Assembly: GCA_964609385.1 (NCBI GenBank)
Contig: CAZSSM010000001.1
Coordinates: 1-64,000, forward strand
From: CAZSSM01 sp964609385
GTDB lineage: Bacteria; Planctomycetota; Planctomycetia; Isosphaerales; Isosphaeraceae
Length of the DNA: 64,000 nucleotides
Reading direction: 5' to 3'
Shown here: piece by piece, positions 45,150-54,577 of the stretch
Position numbering within the stretch: position 1 is the stretch's first letter
Layout of the letters: every line of letters begins with the position of its first letter
Notes under the pieces: model-generated
Told to the model about the DNA's origin: nothing
Databases searched by the model: none
What the model saw: only the letters and a program-made list of their open reading frames with translations
Position numbers and translations under genes: made by a program

Positions 45150-46661
45150 ATGGCACGGGCGATGTTAGTTGGCCTTGCGCTGGGCGTGTTGACGTTGGTC
45201 TTGGCTGCGGCGAATTTCGCCCGCGACCCGGATCGCGTCGCGGTCGATTGGCGCTTGATGAACGAGCCGACGCCCGAGGTTGAGGTGGTTCGCCCGACCC
45301 GCCGCGCGATCGTTCAGCGCATCACCGCCTCAGGGGTCATCGAGCCCATCGACCAAGTCGACGTTGTCCCCCAGGGCACCGGTCGGGTCGTAGCTGTCTT
45401 GATCGCTGAGGGAGATCCCGTTCAGCGTGGCCAATTGCTGGCCCGGCTCGACGACGCCGAGGTCCTCGCCCAACTCGACGCTTTGGCCGAGCAACTGCGG
45501 CGGATCCAAGAGATGCAACGTGCCTGGGATCGCGAACTCTTCAACGCGCGTCGGGAGGTCCAGCGCCTCGATGCCGAACAGGTCCGTCGACCCGAACGCA
45601 GCGAGTCTAACGCGTCGGATCGATTTCCGAGGATCTCGGTCAACGCGGTCCGCGATGATGTGGCGCGGGCCGACCTGCAGGCGCGAATCGCTCAGGCCGA
45701 ACGGGCCTTGAAGACCAGTCAATCGCAATATCAAGAGGCCGAAGCACTCTATCGAGCCGCACAGCGACGCTGGGACGCCACCGAGATCCGTTCCCCCCTG
45801 ACCGGGCAGATCACCGCGCTCGACCTTCGGGTCGATCAAGTTGTCGGACCATCGCTGGCCCTCGGAGGTGGCGAAGCTTCTTCGTCAGCAATGGATCCCG
45901 CACGCATGGGGATGGGTGGCATGGGTGGTCCCGGCGGACTAGACGCGCTCATGTCGACGAACTTGATGGGCGATTCGCCCCGTCAAGGTGTCGCGACGGT
46001 TACCGAGACGCGAAGGCTCCGAGTCCGGGCCTGGGTCGACGAGGCCGATGTCCCGCTGGTCGCGCCGGGTCAATCGGCCGAGATCTACTTACCATCGGAC
46101 CCGTTGAGGGCGGTCCTGGGCCGCGTCGAGCGGATCGCGCTGATAGGACGCCCCCAAGGAGACGTGACCGCCTTCGCCACCCGGATCCTGATCGATAATC
46201 CTTCGGTCGATTCCTCGAGCCTATCCGCAGGCTCGGAGACGCTCCGGATCGGGATGACGGCCACCGTCGAGATCGCGGTCCGACGCGTTGATGACGCCTT
46301 GGTGATCCCTGTCGAGGCAGTCATTCAGCGCCCGCTGGAAGAACTGGGGTTGCCCCGATCCCCCGGCCTCATCGGTGACCTCGGAGCGACTTCGAAGGCC
46401 GAAGAGCGGGTCGTCTTCGTCCTCGATGGGACGCGGGCCTCGGTACGATTCGTCCGACTCGGCTTGAGCGACCCCGGCGTCGTCGAAATCCTCGACGGGC
46501 TCGAAGCGGAGGACCGCGTGATCGTCGGACCGTTCCGCGTGCTCGACCAGCTCCGCGACGGCCAGTACGCCCAAGCTTCCACAGCCTTGCCCACGACCGA
46601 GTCGAAGGACCCATTGGCCGATCGCGGCTTGCTCAACAACGTGCGACCGAGATCCCGATGA
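45150..46661 (+). CDS. HlyD/MacA-type efflux periplasmic adaptor
   Basis: The 503-residue membrane-fusion protein links an inner-membrane ABC transporter to the outer membrane. An N-terminal membrane helix lies at about residues 5-22. The lipoyl/barrel-sandwich half motif is GVIEPIDQVDVVPQGTGRV, a coiled-coil hairpin lies at about 105-210, and RSPLTGQITALDLRVDQVV closes the lipoyl domain. A Met/Gly-rich insert at about 237-280 (MGMGGMGGPGG) is unusual. Beta-barrel and C-terminal domains follow. It is the first gene of a three-gene operon. Confidence 0.9.
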   Translation: MARAMLVGLALGVLTLVLAAANFARDPDRVAVDWRLMNEPTPEVEVVRPTRRAIVQRITASGVIEPIDQVDVVPQGTGRVVAVLIAEGDPVQRGQLLARLDDAEVLAQLDALAEQLRRIQEMQRAWDRELFNARREVQRLDAEQVRRPERSESNASDRFPRISVNAVRDDVARADLQARIAQAERALKTSQSQYQEAEALYRAAQRRWDATEIRSPLTGQITALDLRVDQVVGPSLALGGGEASSSAMDPARMGMGGMGGPGGLDALMSTNLMGDSPRQGVATVTETRRLRVRAWVDEADVPLVAPGQSAEIYLPSDPLRAVLGRVERIALIGRPQGDVTAFATRILIDNPSVDSSSLSAGSETLRIGMTATVEIAVRRVDDALVIPVEAVIQRPLEELGLPRSPGLIGDLGATSKAEERVVFVLDGTRASVRFVRLGLSDPGVVEILDGLEAEDRVIVGPFRVLDQLRDGQYAQASTALPTTESKDPLADRGLLNNVRPRSR

Positions 46662-46723
46662 GAGGCGCAAGGGTTCGCTCATCGCAACGGTTGAGATAAA
46701 AATACGATGGTGAGTATCTGCTT

Positions 46724-47545
46724 ATGACTCTGAGCCGACCCGGATGGATGGCCGAGGAAGTGATCCGACTCGAGGGTGTGACGAAGGTCTATCGCCTCGG
46801 TGAGGGTGAGGTCGCCGCGCTCCGTGGAATCGATCTGAGCATCGCGCGCAACGAGTTCTTGGCGATCATGGGCCCGTCGGGCTCGGGCAAATCGACGCTG
46901 ATGAACCTCTTGGGCTGCCTCGACGAGCCGACGGAGGGCCGATACCTGCTCGGCGGTCAGGACGTCGCAAGGCTCCGCCCGACCGAACTGGCCGAGATCC
47001 GCGGTCGTCGGATCGGTTTCGTCTTCCAAACCTTCGAACTCCTCCCGCGTCAGTCAGCGCAACGCAATGTGGAGTTACCCCTAATCTATCGGGGGGTTGG
47101 CGGAGGTCAACGGCGGAGACTCGCCCAGCGAGCTTTGGAGCGGGTCGGCCTGGCAGACAGGATCGGGCACCGGCCGAACCAACTCTCTGGAGGTCAGCGG
47201 CAACGGGTCGCGATCGCGCGGGCATTGGTCAACGAGCCCGACCTGATCCTGGCCGACGAACCGACCGGAAATCTGGACACGACCACTGGGGAGGAGATCC
47301 TGGAACTCTTCGAGCGATTACACGCTGAGGGGCAGACGATCGTGCTGGTGACGCATGAGCCCGAGGTGGCCGCGCGTTGCCATCGGATCATCAAGATCCG
47401 CGACGGCCGGATCGCCTCGGACCGTCGAACGACCACACAGACGTTTCCCATGATCGCTTCCGCTTTGGAGCACGGAACACCTCCGGATCGGCCCGCGTTA
47501 CCTGGACTGGATCCCGCCTCGCCGCCTGGGATCCCCGCGTCGTGA
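46724..47545 (+). CDS. ABC transporter ATP-binding protein, MacB/LolD type
   Basis: The protein has 273 residues. Walker A is GPSGSGKST, the signature is LSGGQRQRVAIAR and Walker B is LILADEPTGNLD. This combination is typical of MacB/LolD/FtsE-type ATPases. The C-terminal 30 residues are an extension. The second methionine, before AEEVIRLEGV, is an alternative start. Its TGA overlaps the permease GTG. In Escherichia MacB the ATPase and permease are one chain; here they are separate. Confidence 0.93.
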   Translation: MTLSRPGWMAEEVIRLEGVTKVYRLGEGEVAALRGIDLSIARNEFLAIMGPSGSGKSTLMNLLGCLDEPTEGRYLLGGQDVARLRPTELAEIRGRRIGFVFQTFELLPRQSAQRNVELPLIYRGVGGGQRRRLAQRALERVGLADRIGHRPNQLSGGQRQRVAIARALVNEPDLILADEPTGNLDTTTGEEILELFERLHAEGQTIVLVTHEPEVAARCHRIIKIRDGRIASDRRTTTQTFPMIASALEHGTPPDRPALPGLDPASPPGIPAS

Positions 47546-48759
47546 GCGCTCTGGGTGCCAACATCGTCGGGGCCGTCGAGCAGCTCCGGATCCGCGCCCT
47601 GCGCTCGGCCTTGACGGTGCTCGGAATCGTCATCGCGGTCGCCTCAACGATCACGGTGGTCAGCGTGGTTCAGGGCTTCACCGGGTTTGTGGGCGAGCGG
47701 CTCCGGAGCTTCGGCACGAACGCGATGTGGATCTGGCCGGAGCGACCAGCCGGCGCCGAGGGTCGCGCGCTGGGACGGATCACCATGGACTTGGCCGACA
47801 TCGAAGCGGTCCGTGAGGGATGTGATGCGTTGCGACGCGTTTCTCCGATCGTCCGTCGCGAGGGGATTCTGATCCGACACGGTCGCGACGAGGCCACCTC
47901 GATCCTCGAGGGCGTGGCATCCAACTACCACGCCATTCGCGACCTCGAGGTTGAGGCCGGCCGGCCGTTCTCAGCGCTGGACATCGAGCGAGCCCAACCG
48001 GTCTGCGTGCTGGGCCGTGACGTCCTGCGCAAGATGGGGGCCGACACGTCGATCGTGGGCCGGACGATCCTCGTTGAGGACCGTCGGATGCGGGTCATTG
48101 GCGTACTCGGCGAGAAGGGCTCTTTCTTCGGCGTCAGCCTCGACGATATCGTTCTGGTTCCTTACAGCGTCGCGATCAAGATGTATCCGGCCATGCGGCG
48201 CTCCTTGGCCTTTGCCGCTCAAGCCGATTCGGCCGATGCGGTACCCGAGGCCAGCGCCCAGATCATCCGTCTCCTCCGCTCGCGGCACGACCTGACACCC
48301 GATCAACCGGCCGACTTCGTGCTCCGGACCCAGGACGAGGTGTTGGCCACCTTCAACGACGTCCAGTCGGCGGCCCTGATCCTGCTGGCCGGGATCGTTG
48401 GGATCTCGCTACTGGTCGGGGGGATCGGAATCATGAACGTGATGCTGGTCTCGGTGACCGAGCGGACCCGCGAGATCGGGCTCCGCAAGGCTGTCGGAGC
48501 CCGTCGTCGCGACATCATGGTCCAGTTCCTCACCGAGGCGGTCGTGCTCAGTCTGCTCGGCGGCTGCCTGGGCGTGCTGGTCGGTTACGCCCTCTGCGGC
48601 CTGGCCAGCCTGCATCCCCAGATGGTTGACGTCCGCGTCCCCTGGTGGGCGGTAGCGCTCGGCTTCACCATCTCAGCGGGCACGGGGATCACCTTCGGCC
48701 TGCTGCCAGCCATCAAAGCCGCCTTGCTGAGCCCCATCGATGCCCTCCGCCACGAGTAA
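47542..48759 (+). CDS. ABC transporter permease, MacB type
   Basis: The GTG at 47542 overlaps the upstream stop (GTGA) and gives 405 residues. The N-terminal helix (ALRSALTVLGIVIAVAS) is followed by a large periplasmic domain (about 55-275) and three C-terminal helices with the FtsX-type signature GIMNVMLVSVTERTREIGLRKAVGA. This is the mechanotransmission-type permease that works with a MacA adaptor. No outer-membrane TolC gene is nearby. Upstream residues of the open frame are antisense-like and are excluded. Confidence 0.93.
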   Translation: MSALGANIVGAVEQLRIRALRSALTVLGIVIAVASTITVVSVVQGFTGFVGERLRSFGTNAMWIWPERPAGAEGRALGRITMDLADIEAVREGCDALRRVSPIVRREGILIRHGRDEATSILEGVASNYHAIRDLEVEAGRPFSALDIERAQPVCVLGRDVLRKMGADTSIVGRTILVEDRRMRVIGVLGEKGSFFGVSLDDIVLVPYSVAIKMYPAMRRSLAFAAQADSADAVPEASAQIIRLLRSRHDLTPDQPADFVLRTQDEVLATFNDVQSAALILLAGIVGISLLVGGIGIMNVMLVSVTERTREIGLRKAVGARRRDIMVQFLTEAVVLSLLGGCLGVLVGYALCGLASLHPQMVDVRVPWWAVALGFTISAGTGITFGLLPAIKAALLSPIDALRHE

Positions 48760-49065
48760 TAGCCTTGGATCCGCTCCCTCGGATCGAACTCCCTTGTTGG
48801 ATTTGAGGCTCAGATACGCGATCTCCCTCCAGGAATTATCCCGCCCTCCCTCATGCACTGGCCCACGAGGGCAAACCGTGATTTGACCCGATGGTCTCCT
48901 GCGATCGAGAGGTCGGCGAGACAAGGAAGTTTGGGCCCCGATGCAACCGGAGCCGAGTTGGCGTATCCTGGAGGGTCGGAAGCCTGCTGCCGTCCCCGAA
49001 CATCAAGGGGCCGCTGTGGGCTCGACTGCGTTCCCAGAGACCCCAATGCGGAGGGATCACCGTCC
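48760..49065. other. intergenic region before Dabb gene
   Basis: No gene or RNA is supported in these 306 bases. A frame is open from 48853 into the next gene but is not protein-like. GGAGGG lies about 12 bases before the ATG at 49066. Confidence 0.4.
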
Positions 49066-49398
49066 ATGCTGGCTCACATCGTCTTCTTCACGCTCAAAGA
49101 CTCGAACGAGGCCAACCGGACCAAGCTGGTCGAGGTCTGCAACCGCTACCTGGCGGCGCACCCCGGCGTGGTCTTCTACTGCTGCGGACCCCGCGAGGAC
49201 AGCCTCGATCGCGAGGTCAACGACACCGAGTTCGACGTCGCCCTGCACTTGATCTTCGACAGCAAGTCGTCGCACGATACGTATCAGGACGCCCCGACAC
49301 ACCTCAAGTTCATCGACGAGTGCAAGGATATGTGGGCCAACGTCCGCGTCTTCGACTCCATTGTCGAAACCGTCCCCCCCGTCGCCGGCCAGAACTGA
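49066..49398 (+). CDS. Dabb (stress-responsive alpha/beta barrel) family protein
   Basis: The ATG at 49066 gives 110 residues that match the Dabb dimeric alpha/beta-barrel family, whose members are small stress-linked or polyketide-cyclase-like proteins. The start MLAHIVFFTLKD and the later DFDVALHLIFDSKSSHDTYQDAPTH-type block (here EFDVALHLIF followed by HDTYQDAPTHLKFID) are characteristic. The substrate is unknown. The GGAGGG site supports this start. Confidence 0.88.
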   Translation: MLAHIVFFTLKDSNEANRTKLVEVCNRYLAAHPGVVFYCCGPREDSLDREVNDTEFDVALHLIFDSKSSHDTYQDAPTHLKFIDECKDMWANVRVFDSIVETVPPVAGQN

Positions 49399-50126
49399 GT
49401 CTCACCCTCACCCACGCTTCAATCGCATTCGGGAGGAGCGATACCGCTCCTCCAAAGCAATCCGTTCGAGCCAACAACTCAACAGACGTAGCGAAACTGC
49501 ACTTAATTAAAATTTATCTACTTATATAAATTAATCCAAGAGAATACATAACAACACTCTTGGATTATTGCCTTTGTCCAGCAAGAACCATGCCCTTCGA
49601 TCTCCGATTCCGGTCATCCACCGCGACGGACGAGATCAGTCCAGTCGAGGCCGATCGAACGTGGGTCCGCTTCGAAGTCGCAGATCAGCCGATGGCTTGG
49701 GGCCCGGATAAGAAGATCCGATGAGGGGTTGCCTTGGGCATCATCGATCTCCTATACGGCACACGCTCGACTTTCCGTCCCCGACTTTCCGGCCGTTTTT
49801 ACTCGTCGATGACGGGTCGCAGCCGTTACAACCCGAACCCGTTTTCCGCCTCAGCGCATGCGAAACCCTCCCGGCCGATCGCATCAGAATCGGCCGATAT
49901 CTCGATCCGTATGACCCCGGATTGCCAAAGAGTTCCCGCTCCTCGCGGTCGTGGACCCGATCTCGAGCCCGCTCCGACGCCCCTTTCCGGCCGATCTCGA
50001 CGCGCGACGCGGGCATCGTGTCGACGTCTCGACGCGTCTGCTCGACCCAACGGATGGCGGGTCGGACACGTCGAGCGGTCCGATGCGCGGACGCTCGCCC
50101 GGCGGTGCTCCGGGGCGTCGAGCTGA
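49399..50126. other. gene-poor region, partly AT-rich
   Basis: The first 170 bases become AT-rich (about 49500-49560). A 44-codon frame at 49590-49724 is possible. From 49741 to 50126 the DNA is GC-rich, and open frames occur on both strands, but none looks like a protein. It lies downstream of the HTH-membrane gene. Confidence 0.4.
49590..49724 (+). CDS. possible 44-residue protein
   Basis: ATG at 49590 opens 44 codons ending at TGA, with GC-rich third positions like real genes here. The sequence contains VEADRTWVRFEVADQP, which could be a beta hairpin. No ribosome binding site is clear and no family is known. It could be a remnant. Confidence 0.25.
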   Translation: MPFDLRFRSSTATDEISPVEADRTWVRFEVADQPMAWGPDKKIR

Positions 50127-51071
50127 TCATTCGCGCTGAGGGAGCGAGCGTCCCGTCCACGCCAACGCCCCGAGCCTCCGATCGGGGCGGACGAGGAAGA
50201 TCGGATGCGCGGTCCCTCGCGATGCTCGTGCGACGGGGTACGGGCACGCTTCGGCTCCTCCGCCCCAAAGCGCCCGGAGGCCGGCCCGCCAACGGGAGGC
50301 CAACGCCAAGGCGATCCGGATCGGGCCGACCACGACGAAAACAGCCATCGCGATCAGGATCGTCACGACGATCATCGCGAGCGTGGCGATCAGCAGGACC
50401 AGATCGACAGTCAAGGCCACGAGAATTGCCCAGGTCGGCGCATCGCGATTCGCACCCGACGGCTCGCCCCCAGCCGGCGCTGGGATCGCCGTCTCGGCTC
50501 CCTCCGGAGGCTCGACCTCGGTCACGATTGCCGCGGGCGTCCGGTCCGCTTCGGGCTCTACGACTTCCGATCGACGTGCCGACGTGTCCCGGTGCTGCTC
50601 GGGATCGGGTCCATAGACCCATGCCGGTCGCGATTCGAGGACGATCTCGATGGGAGCCTCGGTCACGACCAACCGAGCCAGGGGAGCCGGCACGCTCGAA
50701 GATCGGGACGCCGGATTCCCCGAGGGCCTCGACGCCGAGCTATCCGAAGGACGCGGGTTCGCTCGATTCGGTTTGCCGATGCGCCCCGACGATCCGTTCG
50801 GTCGCGACGAGTTCGGCTCTCGCCCACGCAACCCGAGACGGAACCCAGAGGCCCGAGCCGCGTTACAAGCCCGTCGAAAGGCGACATAGGAGACCGCATA
50901 AGGGTCCTCGGCCCGTCCCTCGCGATGGGCCACCTCACCGCGTGCCATCCATCGTTGGATGGTCGGCTCATCAACGCCGACGGCCATGCAAGCCCGGGGG
51001 ACACCCCAGCCGGCACGGATGCCTTGGCAGATCGCCTCGATGACCTCGCGACTGGGACCCACGCCGTCCAT
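50127..51071 (-). CDS. HTH-like N-terminal, membrane C-terminal hypothetical protein
   Basis: The ATG at 51071 gives 314 residues. The first 75 residues look like a helix-turn-helix of phage terminase small-subunit or homeodomain type (REVIEAICQGIRAGWGVPRACMAVGVDEPTIQRWMARG). A long Ser/Arg/Pro-rich linker follows, and then two hydrophobic segments at about 215-265 (AILVALTVDLVLLIATLAMIV). A DNA-binding-like domain tethered to the membrane is an unusual arrangement. A long frame on the other strand is considered a shadow. Confidence 0.6.
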   Translation of the reverse strand: MDGVGPSREVIEAICQGIRAGWGVPRACMAVGVDEPTIQRWMARGEVAHREGRAEDPYAVSYVAFRRACNAARASGFRLGLRGREPNSSRPNGSSGRIGKPNRANPRPSDSSASRPSGNPASRSSSVPAPLARLVVTEAPIEIVLESRPAWVYGPDPEQHRDTSARRSEVVEPEADRTPAAIVTEVEPPEGAETAIPAPAGGEPSGANRDAPTWAILVALTVDLVLLIATLAMIVVTILIAMAVFVVVGPIRIALALASRWRAGLRALWGGGAEACPYPVARASRGTAHPIFLVRPDRRLGALAWTGRSLPQRE

Positions 51072-51744
51072 CCCGCACGATCCCCCCGATACCCCTGATC
51101 CCACCGGCAAGCTCCCCGCACCGACGCGCGAAGACCAGCTCTCCCCAAATAGGATCAAACGATCGGGGTGAGGCGTTCACGGAATTTTCTTCGGGGCTTC
51201 GACGATTCGGCTCGTGCGGTTGCTCGATCGATACAATCCGAGCAATCAGATCTTGCTCTCTAGCAGTTCGTTTAAGATGGAGACTCCTAATCTCGTCGTC
51301 GCGAGGAGCTAAAGCACCAGGACATTCTCGTCCTTGGCCAATAATATGTTGTACATAATAATTTTATTTATGATTTTTACCACAAAATTGTGACAGCAAC
51401 AGAGCTCATATAACATTTTTGATTAAATAAACTTGATTATAAATATGATTATTTCAGATTATTAAATTAAAAATTCGATTAAAATTCAAAAATTTGGTAT
51501 AATTATTTTGCAGGATTAAAATCGTTTATTTTGGTAGTTCTATTCCAGGAACTTTAAACAAAAGCGGCATCTCGTCGATGTAAAGAAAACGAGTGTTTTC
51601 TTTACTGTAAGCCAGAGGCACCCCGTCCGGTCGATTTTCCTTGCCTTTTGGTGTAAAGTAAGTCAGTCAGGAAATCAAGGTAAAGCAACAACGGCTCGAC
51701 CTGAGTTTCTTAACGACTGGCTGCCATCGCATGGGATTTTGTTT
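51072..51744. other. AT-rich intergenic region before resolvase
   Basis: About 51340-51660 is strongly AT-rich, in sharp contrast to the rest of the window. It holds no gene. A TATAAT lies at 51498-51503 and an 11-bp inverted repeat at 51580-51605. It probably came with the resolvase and may contain its recombination site. Confidence 0.55.
51580..51605. repeat. 11-bp inverted repeat upstream of resolvase
   Basis: GTAAAGAAAAC, GAGT, GTTTTCTTTAC form a perfect palindrome with a 4-base centre, 140 bases before the resolvase start. Resolvases bind paired inverted half-sites, so this could be part of a res site or an operator. TGTAAAGTAAG at about 51650 resembles one half. Confidence 0.6.
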
Positions 51745-52314
51745 ATGAACATTGGCTACGCACGGGTTTCGACGCTTGAGCAGAACCTCGACCTCCAGAA
51801 AGACGCCCTGGAGAAAGCAGGCTGCAAGAAGATCATCGTCGATAAGATGAGCGGCACAAGGAAAGACCGCGCCGGCCTGGAGCAGGTGCGCGACCAGCTC
51901 CGCAAAGGCGATGTGCTCGTGGTCTGGCGGCTCGACCGGCTGGGCCGGTCCTTAAAGCACCTCATCGAACTGATGCACGAGCTGGAGGAACAGGGCATCG
52001 GCTTCAGGAGCGTGACGGAAGCCATCGACACCACCACGCCCGGCGGCAAGCTCGTCTTCCACATCTTCGGAGCGCTGGCGGAATTTGAGCGGAACCTGAT
52101 CCGGGAACGCACCAAAGCTGGCCTTGAAGCGGCCCGTGCCCGCGGTCGACAGGGCGGCAGGCCCAAGAAGAAGGATGCGAAGCAGCGTAAGTTAGCCGTC
52201 CGACTCTACGAGGAGAAGAAGCACAGCGTTGGAGAAATCTGCACCTTGGTCGGCATCTCCAAGCCGACGCTCTATGCGTATGTCAGGGCGGCGGCGGAGG
52301 GATCGGCGAAGTAA
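51745..52314 (+). CDS. serine recombinase (resolvase/invertase family)
   Basis: The ATG at 51745 gives 189 residues starting MNIGYARVST, with the catalytic serine at residue 9. VVWRLDRLGRSL and FHIFGALAEFERNLIRERT are core motifs of TnpR/Hin-type recombinases. A C-terminal HTH follows at about 145-185 (SVGEICTLVGISKPTLYAYV). It performs site-specific strand exchange through a covalent phosphoserine. No cognate transposase is intact nearby. Confidence 0.93.
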   Translation: MNIGYARVSTLEQNLDLQKDALEKAGCKKIIVDKMSGTRKDRAGLEQVRDQLRKGDVLVVWRLDRLGRSLKHLIELMHELEEQGIGFRSVTEAIDTTTPGGKLVFHIFGALAEFERNLIRERTKAGLEAARARGRQGGRPKKKDAKQRKLAVRLYEEKKHSVGEICTLVGISKPTLYAYVRAAAEGSAK

Positions 52315-52610
52315 CCCGCCATGAGGCACCTGACCGGTCCCGACGAGGTGCGTTGCCCGGCCAAGCGTCCCGAAACCGTACGCTAAGGGGCTTGAAAAAC
52401 CAGATTGTCCCGTACTCTGGGCCACCGCACCAGAAGGCCCAGGAGACACGGAGATGGTCCCATCCTCACCCGAGATGATCCCTGTCCTGCTCGACGACAT
52501 CCGGCAGATCGCCGACGCCCACAGCCAAGCCAACCCGAAGTTCCAAACCGACCGGCTGTTCACCCGCATCAGTGCCGCTGAGGTCCGCCGCGAGTTGATC
52601 ACCGAGAAGG

Positions 52611-52666
52611 TGTCACCGAACCCGTCAAACTGGGAGTTAGCGAACCCGAATCGTTACGAGCCTGAG
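52611..52666 (+). repeat. IS21 left terminal repeats
   Basis: The block starts TGTCACCGAACCC and ends GTTACGAGCCTGAG at about 52666. The right end (54895-54941), read in reverse, starts TGTCAATGGACCC and ends with the same GTTACGAGCCTGAG. These are probable IstA binding sites. Confidence 0.8.
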
Positions 52667-52763
52667 GCGGTCCGGCGCGGCGGTCGCGCCGGCCCATCGA
52701 CAGGCATGCCGAGGCGTCCCACCCTGGCACCGGATCACCCGGGCCACTTGCGGGGAAGACACC

Positions 52764-54131
52764 TTGGCCAAGCTCACGAGGGAGCAGATCGTGACGATCG
52801 AGGTCTTGCGCCAGCGAGGCCAGTCCGCGTCCCAGGCCGCCCGCATCCTGGGCGTCACCGAGGGCGCCGTCCGCTATCATCGCCGTCGGGCCCGCGATGG
52901 GGCCGCCGACGGCCGCAGCAAGCCGTTGCAGGTCGAGCAACTGGGCCTGGCCGAGGTCATCGAGCACTGGTGGCAGGCCCAGGCCGAGGCCCTGGGCGAT
53001 GACCGGCCGCCCAGCGTCCAGCTGCTGCACGACTACCTCCGGGAGGAGTACGGCTACTCCGGCTCCTACAAGTCGGTCCGCAAATTCGCCCGGGCCCGCT
53101 ACGGCCGGCCGCCGGTCCGGCCATTCCGCCGGGTCGAGACGCCGCCGGGGGCCCAGACGCAGAGCGACTGGGGCGAGTTCCGCGGCGTCGACCTCGGAGG
53201 CCCCGACGGTCCGGCGACCGTCTATTGCTTCGTCATGGTCCTGAGCCATAGCCGCCAGCACGCCGTCGTCTGGAGCCGCTCGACCGACCAGCTGGCCTGG
53301 CACCACGTGCACAACGAGGCGTATCGCCGGCTCGGCGGCGTGGCCGCCGTCAACCGGATCGACAACCTCAAGACGGGCGTCGCGCGGGGGAGCGGCGCCT
53401 GGGGCATCATCAACGAGCAGTACCGCGTCTACGCCCGGTCGATGGGCTTCCACGTCGACGCCTGCGAGGCCCGCTGCCCCGAGCAAAAGGGCAAGACCGA
53501 GCGGCGCGTCGGCGTCTGGAAGCGGCTGGCGGTCCATACGAGGGCCTTCGACGGCCTGGCGGGGCTGCAGGACTGGACCGACGCCCTGCTGGGAGACGAC
53601 GCCCGGCGGCGGACCTGCCCGGCGACCGGCCGGAGCGTGGCCGCCAGCTGGGAAGCCGAGCGACCCGCCCTGCGACCGCTCCCGGAGCCGCTGCCCGAGC
53701 CGTTCGACCTGCTCCGGACGGCGACCGTGCACAAGGACTGCACGGTCCGCTTCGAGGGCCGCAGCTACGTCGTCCCGTTCGCCTACGTCGGCCGCGTGGT
53801 GGAGGTCCGCGGCTGCTCGGGGACGGTGCAGGTGCTCGACCCGCAGACGGCCGCCGTCCTGGTCGCCTATCCGCGGCACACCGCCGAGCGGCTGCTCATC
53901 GACCCGGCCTGCTACGAGGGCCGAGGCACGGACCGGGTCCTGCCCCCCAAGCCGCTGGGGCGGATGGCGCGCCGGCTCCAGGAGATCGCCGCCATGCCGG
54001 TCCAGGCCCGGCCGATCGACCTCTACGCCGCCCTGGCGGAGGTGGCCAGCCCTTCCAGCCGGCCGTGGAGCGGTCGAAGCTGGAGGCGCTGGCCACCTGC
54101 GGCTGGCTGCGGGAGAAGCAGGCACTGCTGA
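52764..54131 (+). CDS. istA: IS21-family transposase IstA, altered C-terminus
   Basis: IstA is the DDE transposase of IS21 elements. The 455-residue frame starts with an HTH (SQAARILGVTEGAVRYH). DDE residues are in QSDWGEF, RIDNLKTG and KGKTERRVG. The frame is normal to about residue 430 (DLYAALAEVA) and then runs into istB sequence in the wrong frame, so the last 25 residues are artefactual. The internal deletion therefore starts at the very end of istA. Confidence 0.9.
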   Translation: MAKLTREQIVTIEVLRQRGQSASQAARILGVTEGAVRYHRRRARDGAADGRSKPLQVEQLGLAEVIEHWWQAQAEALGDDRPPSVQLLHDYLREEYGYSGSYKSVRKFARARYGRPPVRPFRRVETPPGAQTQSDWGEFRGVDLGGPDGPATVYCFVMVLSHSRQHAVVWSRSTDQLAWHHVHNEAYRRLGGVAAVNRIDNLKTGVARGSGAWGIINEQYRVYARSMGFHVDACEARCPEQKGKTERRVGVWKRLAVHTRAFDGLAGLQDWTDALLGDDARRRTCPATGRSVAASWEAERPALRPLPEPLPEPFDLLRTATVHKDCTVRFEGRSYVVPFAYVGRVVEVRGCSGTVQVLDPQTAAVLVAYPRHTAERLLIDPACYEGRGTDRVLPPKPLGRMARRLQEIAAMPVQARPIDLYAALAEVASPSSRPWSGRSWRRWPPAAGCGRSRHC

Positions 54132-54577
54132 TCCTGGGCCCTCCCGGCGTGGGAAAAACACATCTTGCTGTGAGCCTGGGAGTCCGCGCCGTGGAGTGCG
54201 GCTTCTCGGTGGCGTTCTTCCGCCTCGAGGAGCTGCTGCATGCCATGCGGAAGGACGCCGAGGTGCCGCCGACCCGCCTGAAGGGGAAGAAATACATGAA
54301 GGCCGGCCTGGTGATCATCGACGAAGTCGGCTTCGAGACCTTCACACGCGAGGAGGCCAACCTGTTCTTCCGGCTGGTGAGCTACCGCTACCGGCGGGGG
54401 TCGCTGTGCATCACGTCGAACAAGGCGATCAAGGACTGGCCGGAGATGCTGGCGGGGGACGAGGTGATCACGGCGGCGATCCTCGACCGGCTGCTGCACG
54501 CCTGCCACGTGCTGAACATCCGGGGCCGGAGCTACCGGCTGCGGGACCTGGAGGAGAACCTCAAGGGGCGGCCATAG
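54065..54577 (+). pseudogene. istB: IstB ATPase, N-terminally deleted
   Basis: IstB is the AAA+ helper of IS21 transposition. The P-loop is GPPGVGKTH, Walker B is LVIIDEVGFE, and the sensor region is SNKAIKDW. The frame can be followed upstream only to FQPAVERSKLEALATCGW, which in full IstB lies about 80-90 residues from the N-terminus; that part is missing. The GTG at 54065 is a chance start inside the domain. The ATPase core is intact, but the missing N-terminal region makes the element probably non-autonomous. Confidence 0.85.

Noticed and set aside
49721..51043. 440-codon frame on the plus strand
   Set aside because: It is Arg/Ser/Pro-rich with no fold-like pattern; the minus-strand frame has an HTH and membrane helices.
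52599..54161. 520-codon frame antisense to istA
   Set aside because: Its composition is that of a GC-rich shadow; the istA strand carries DDE and HTH motifs.
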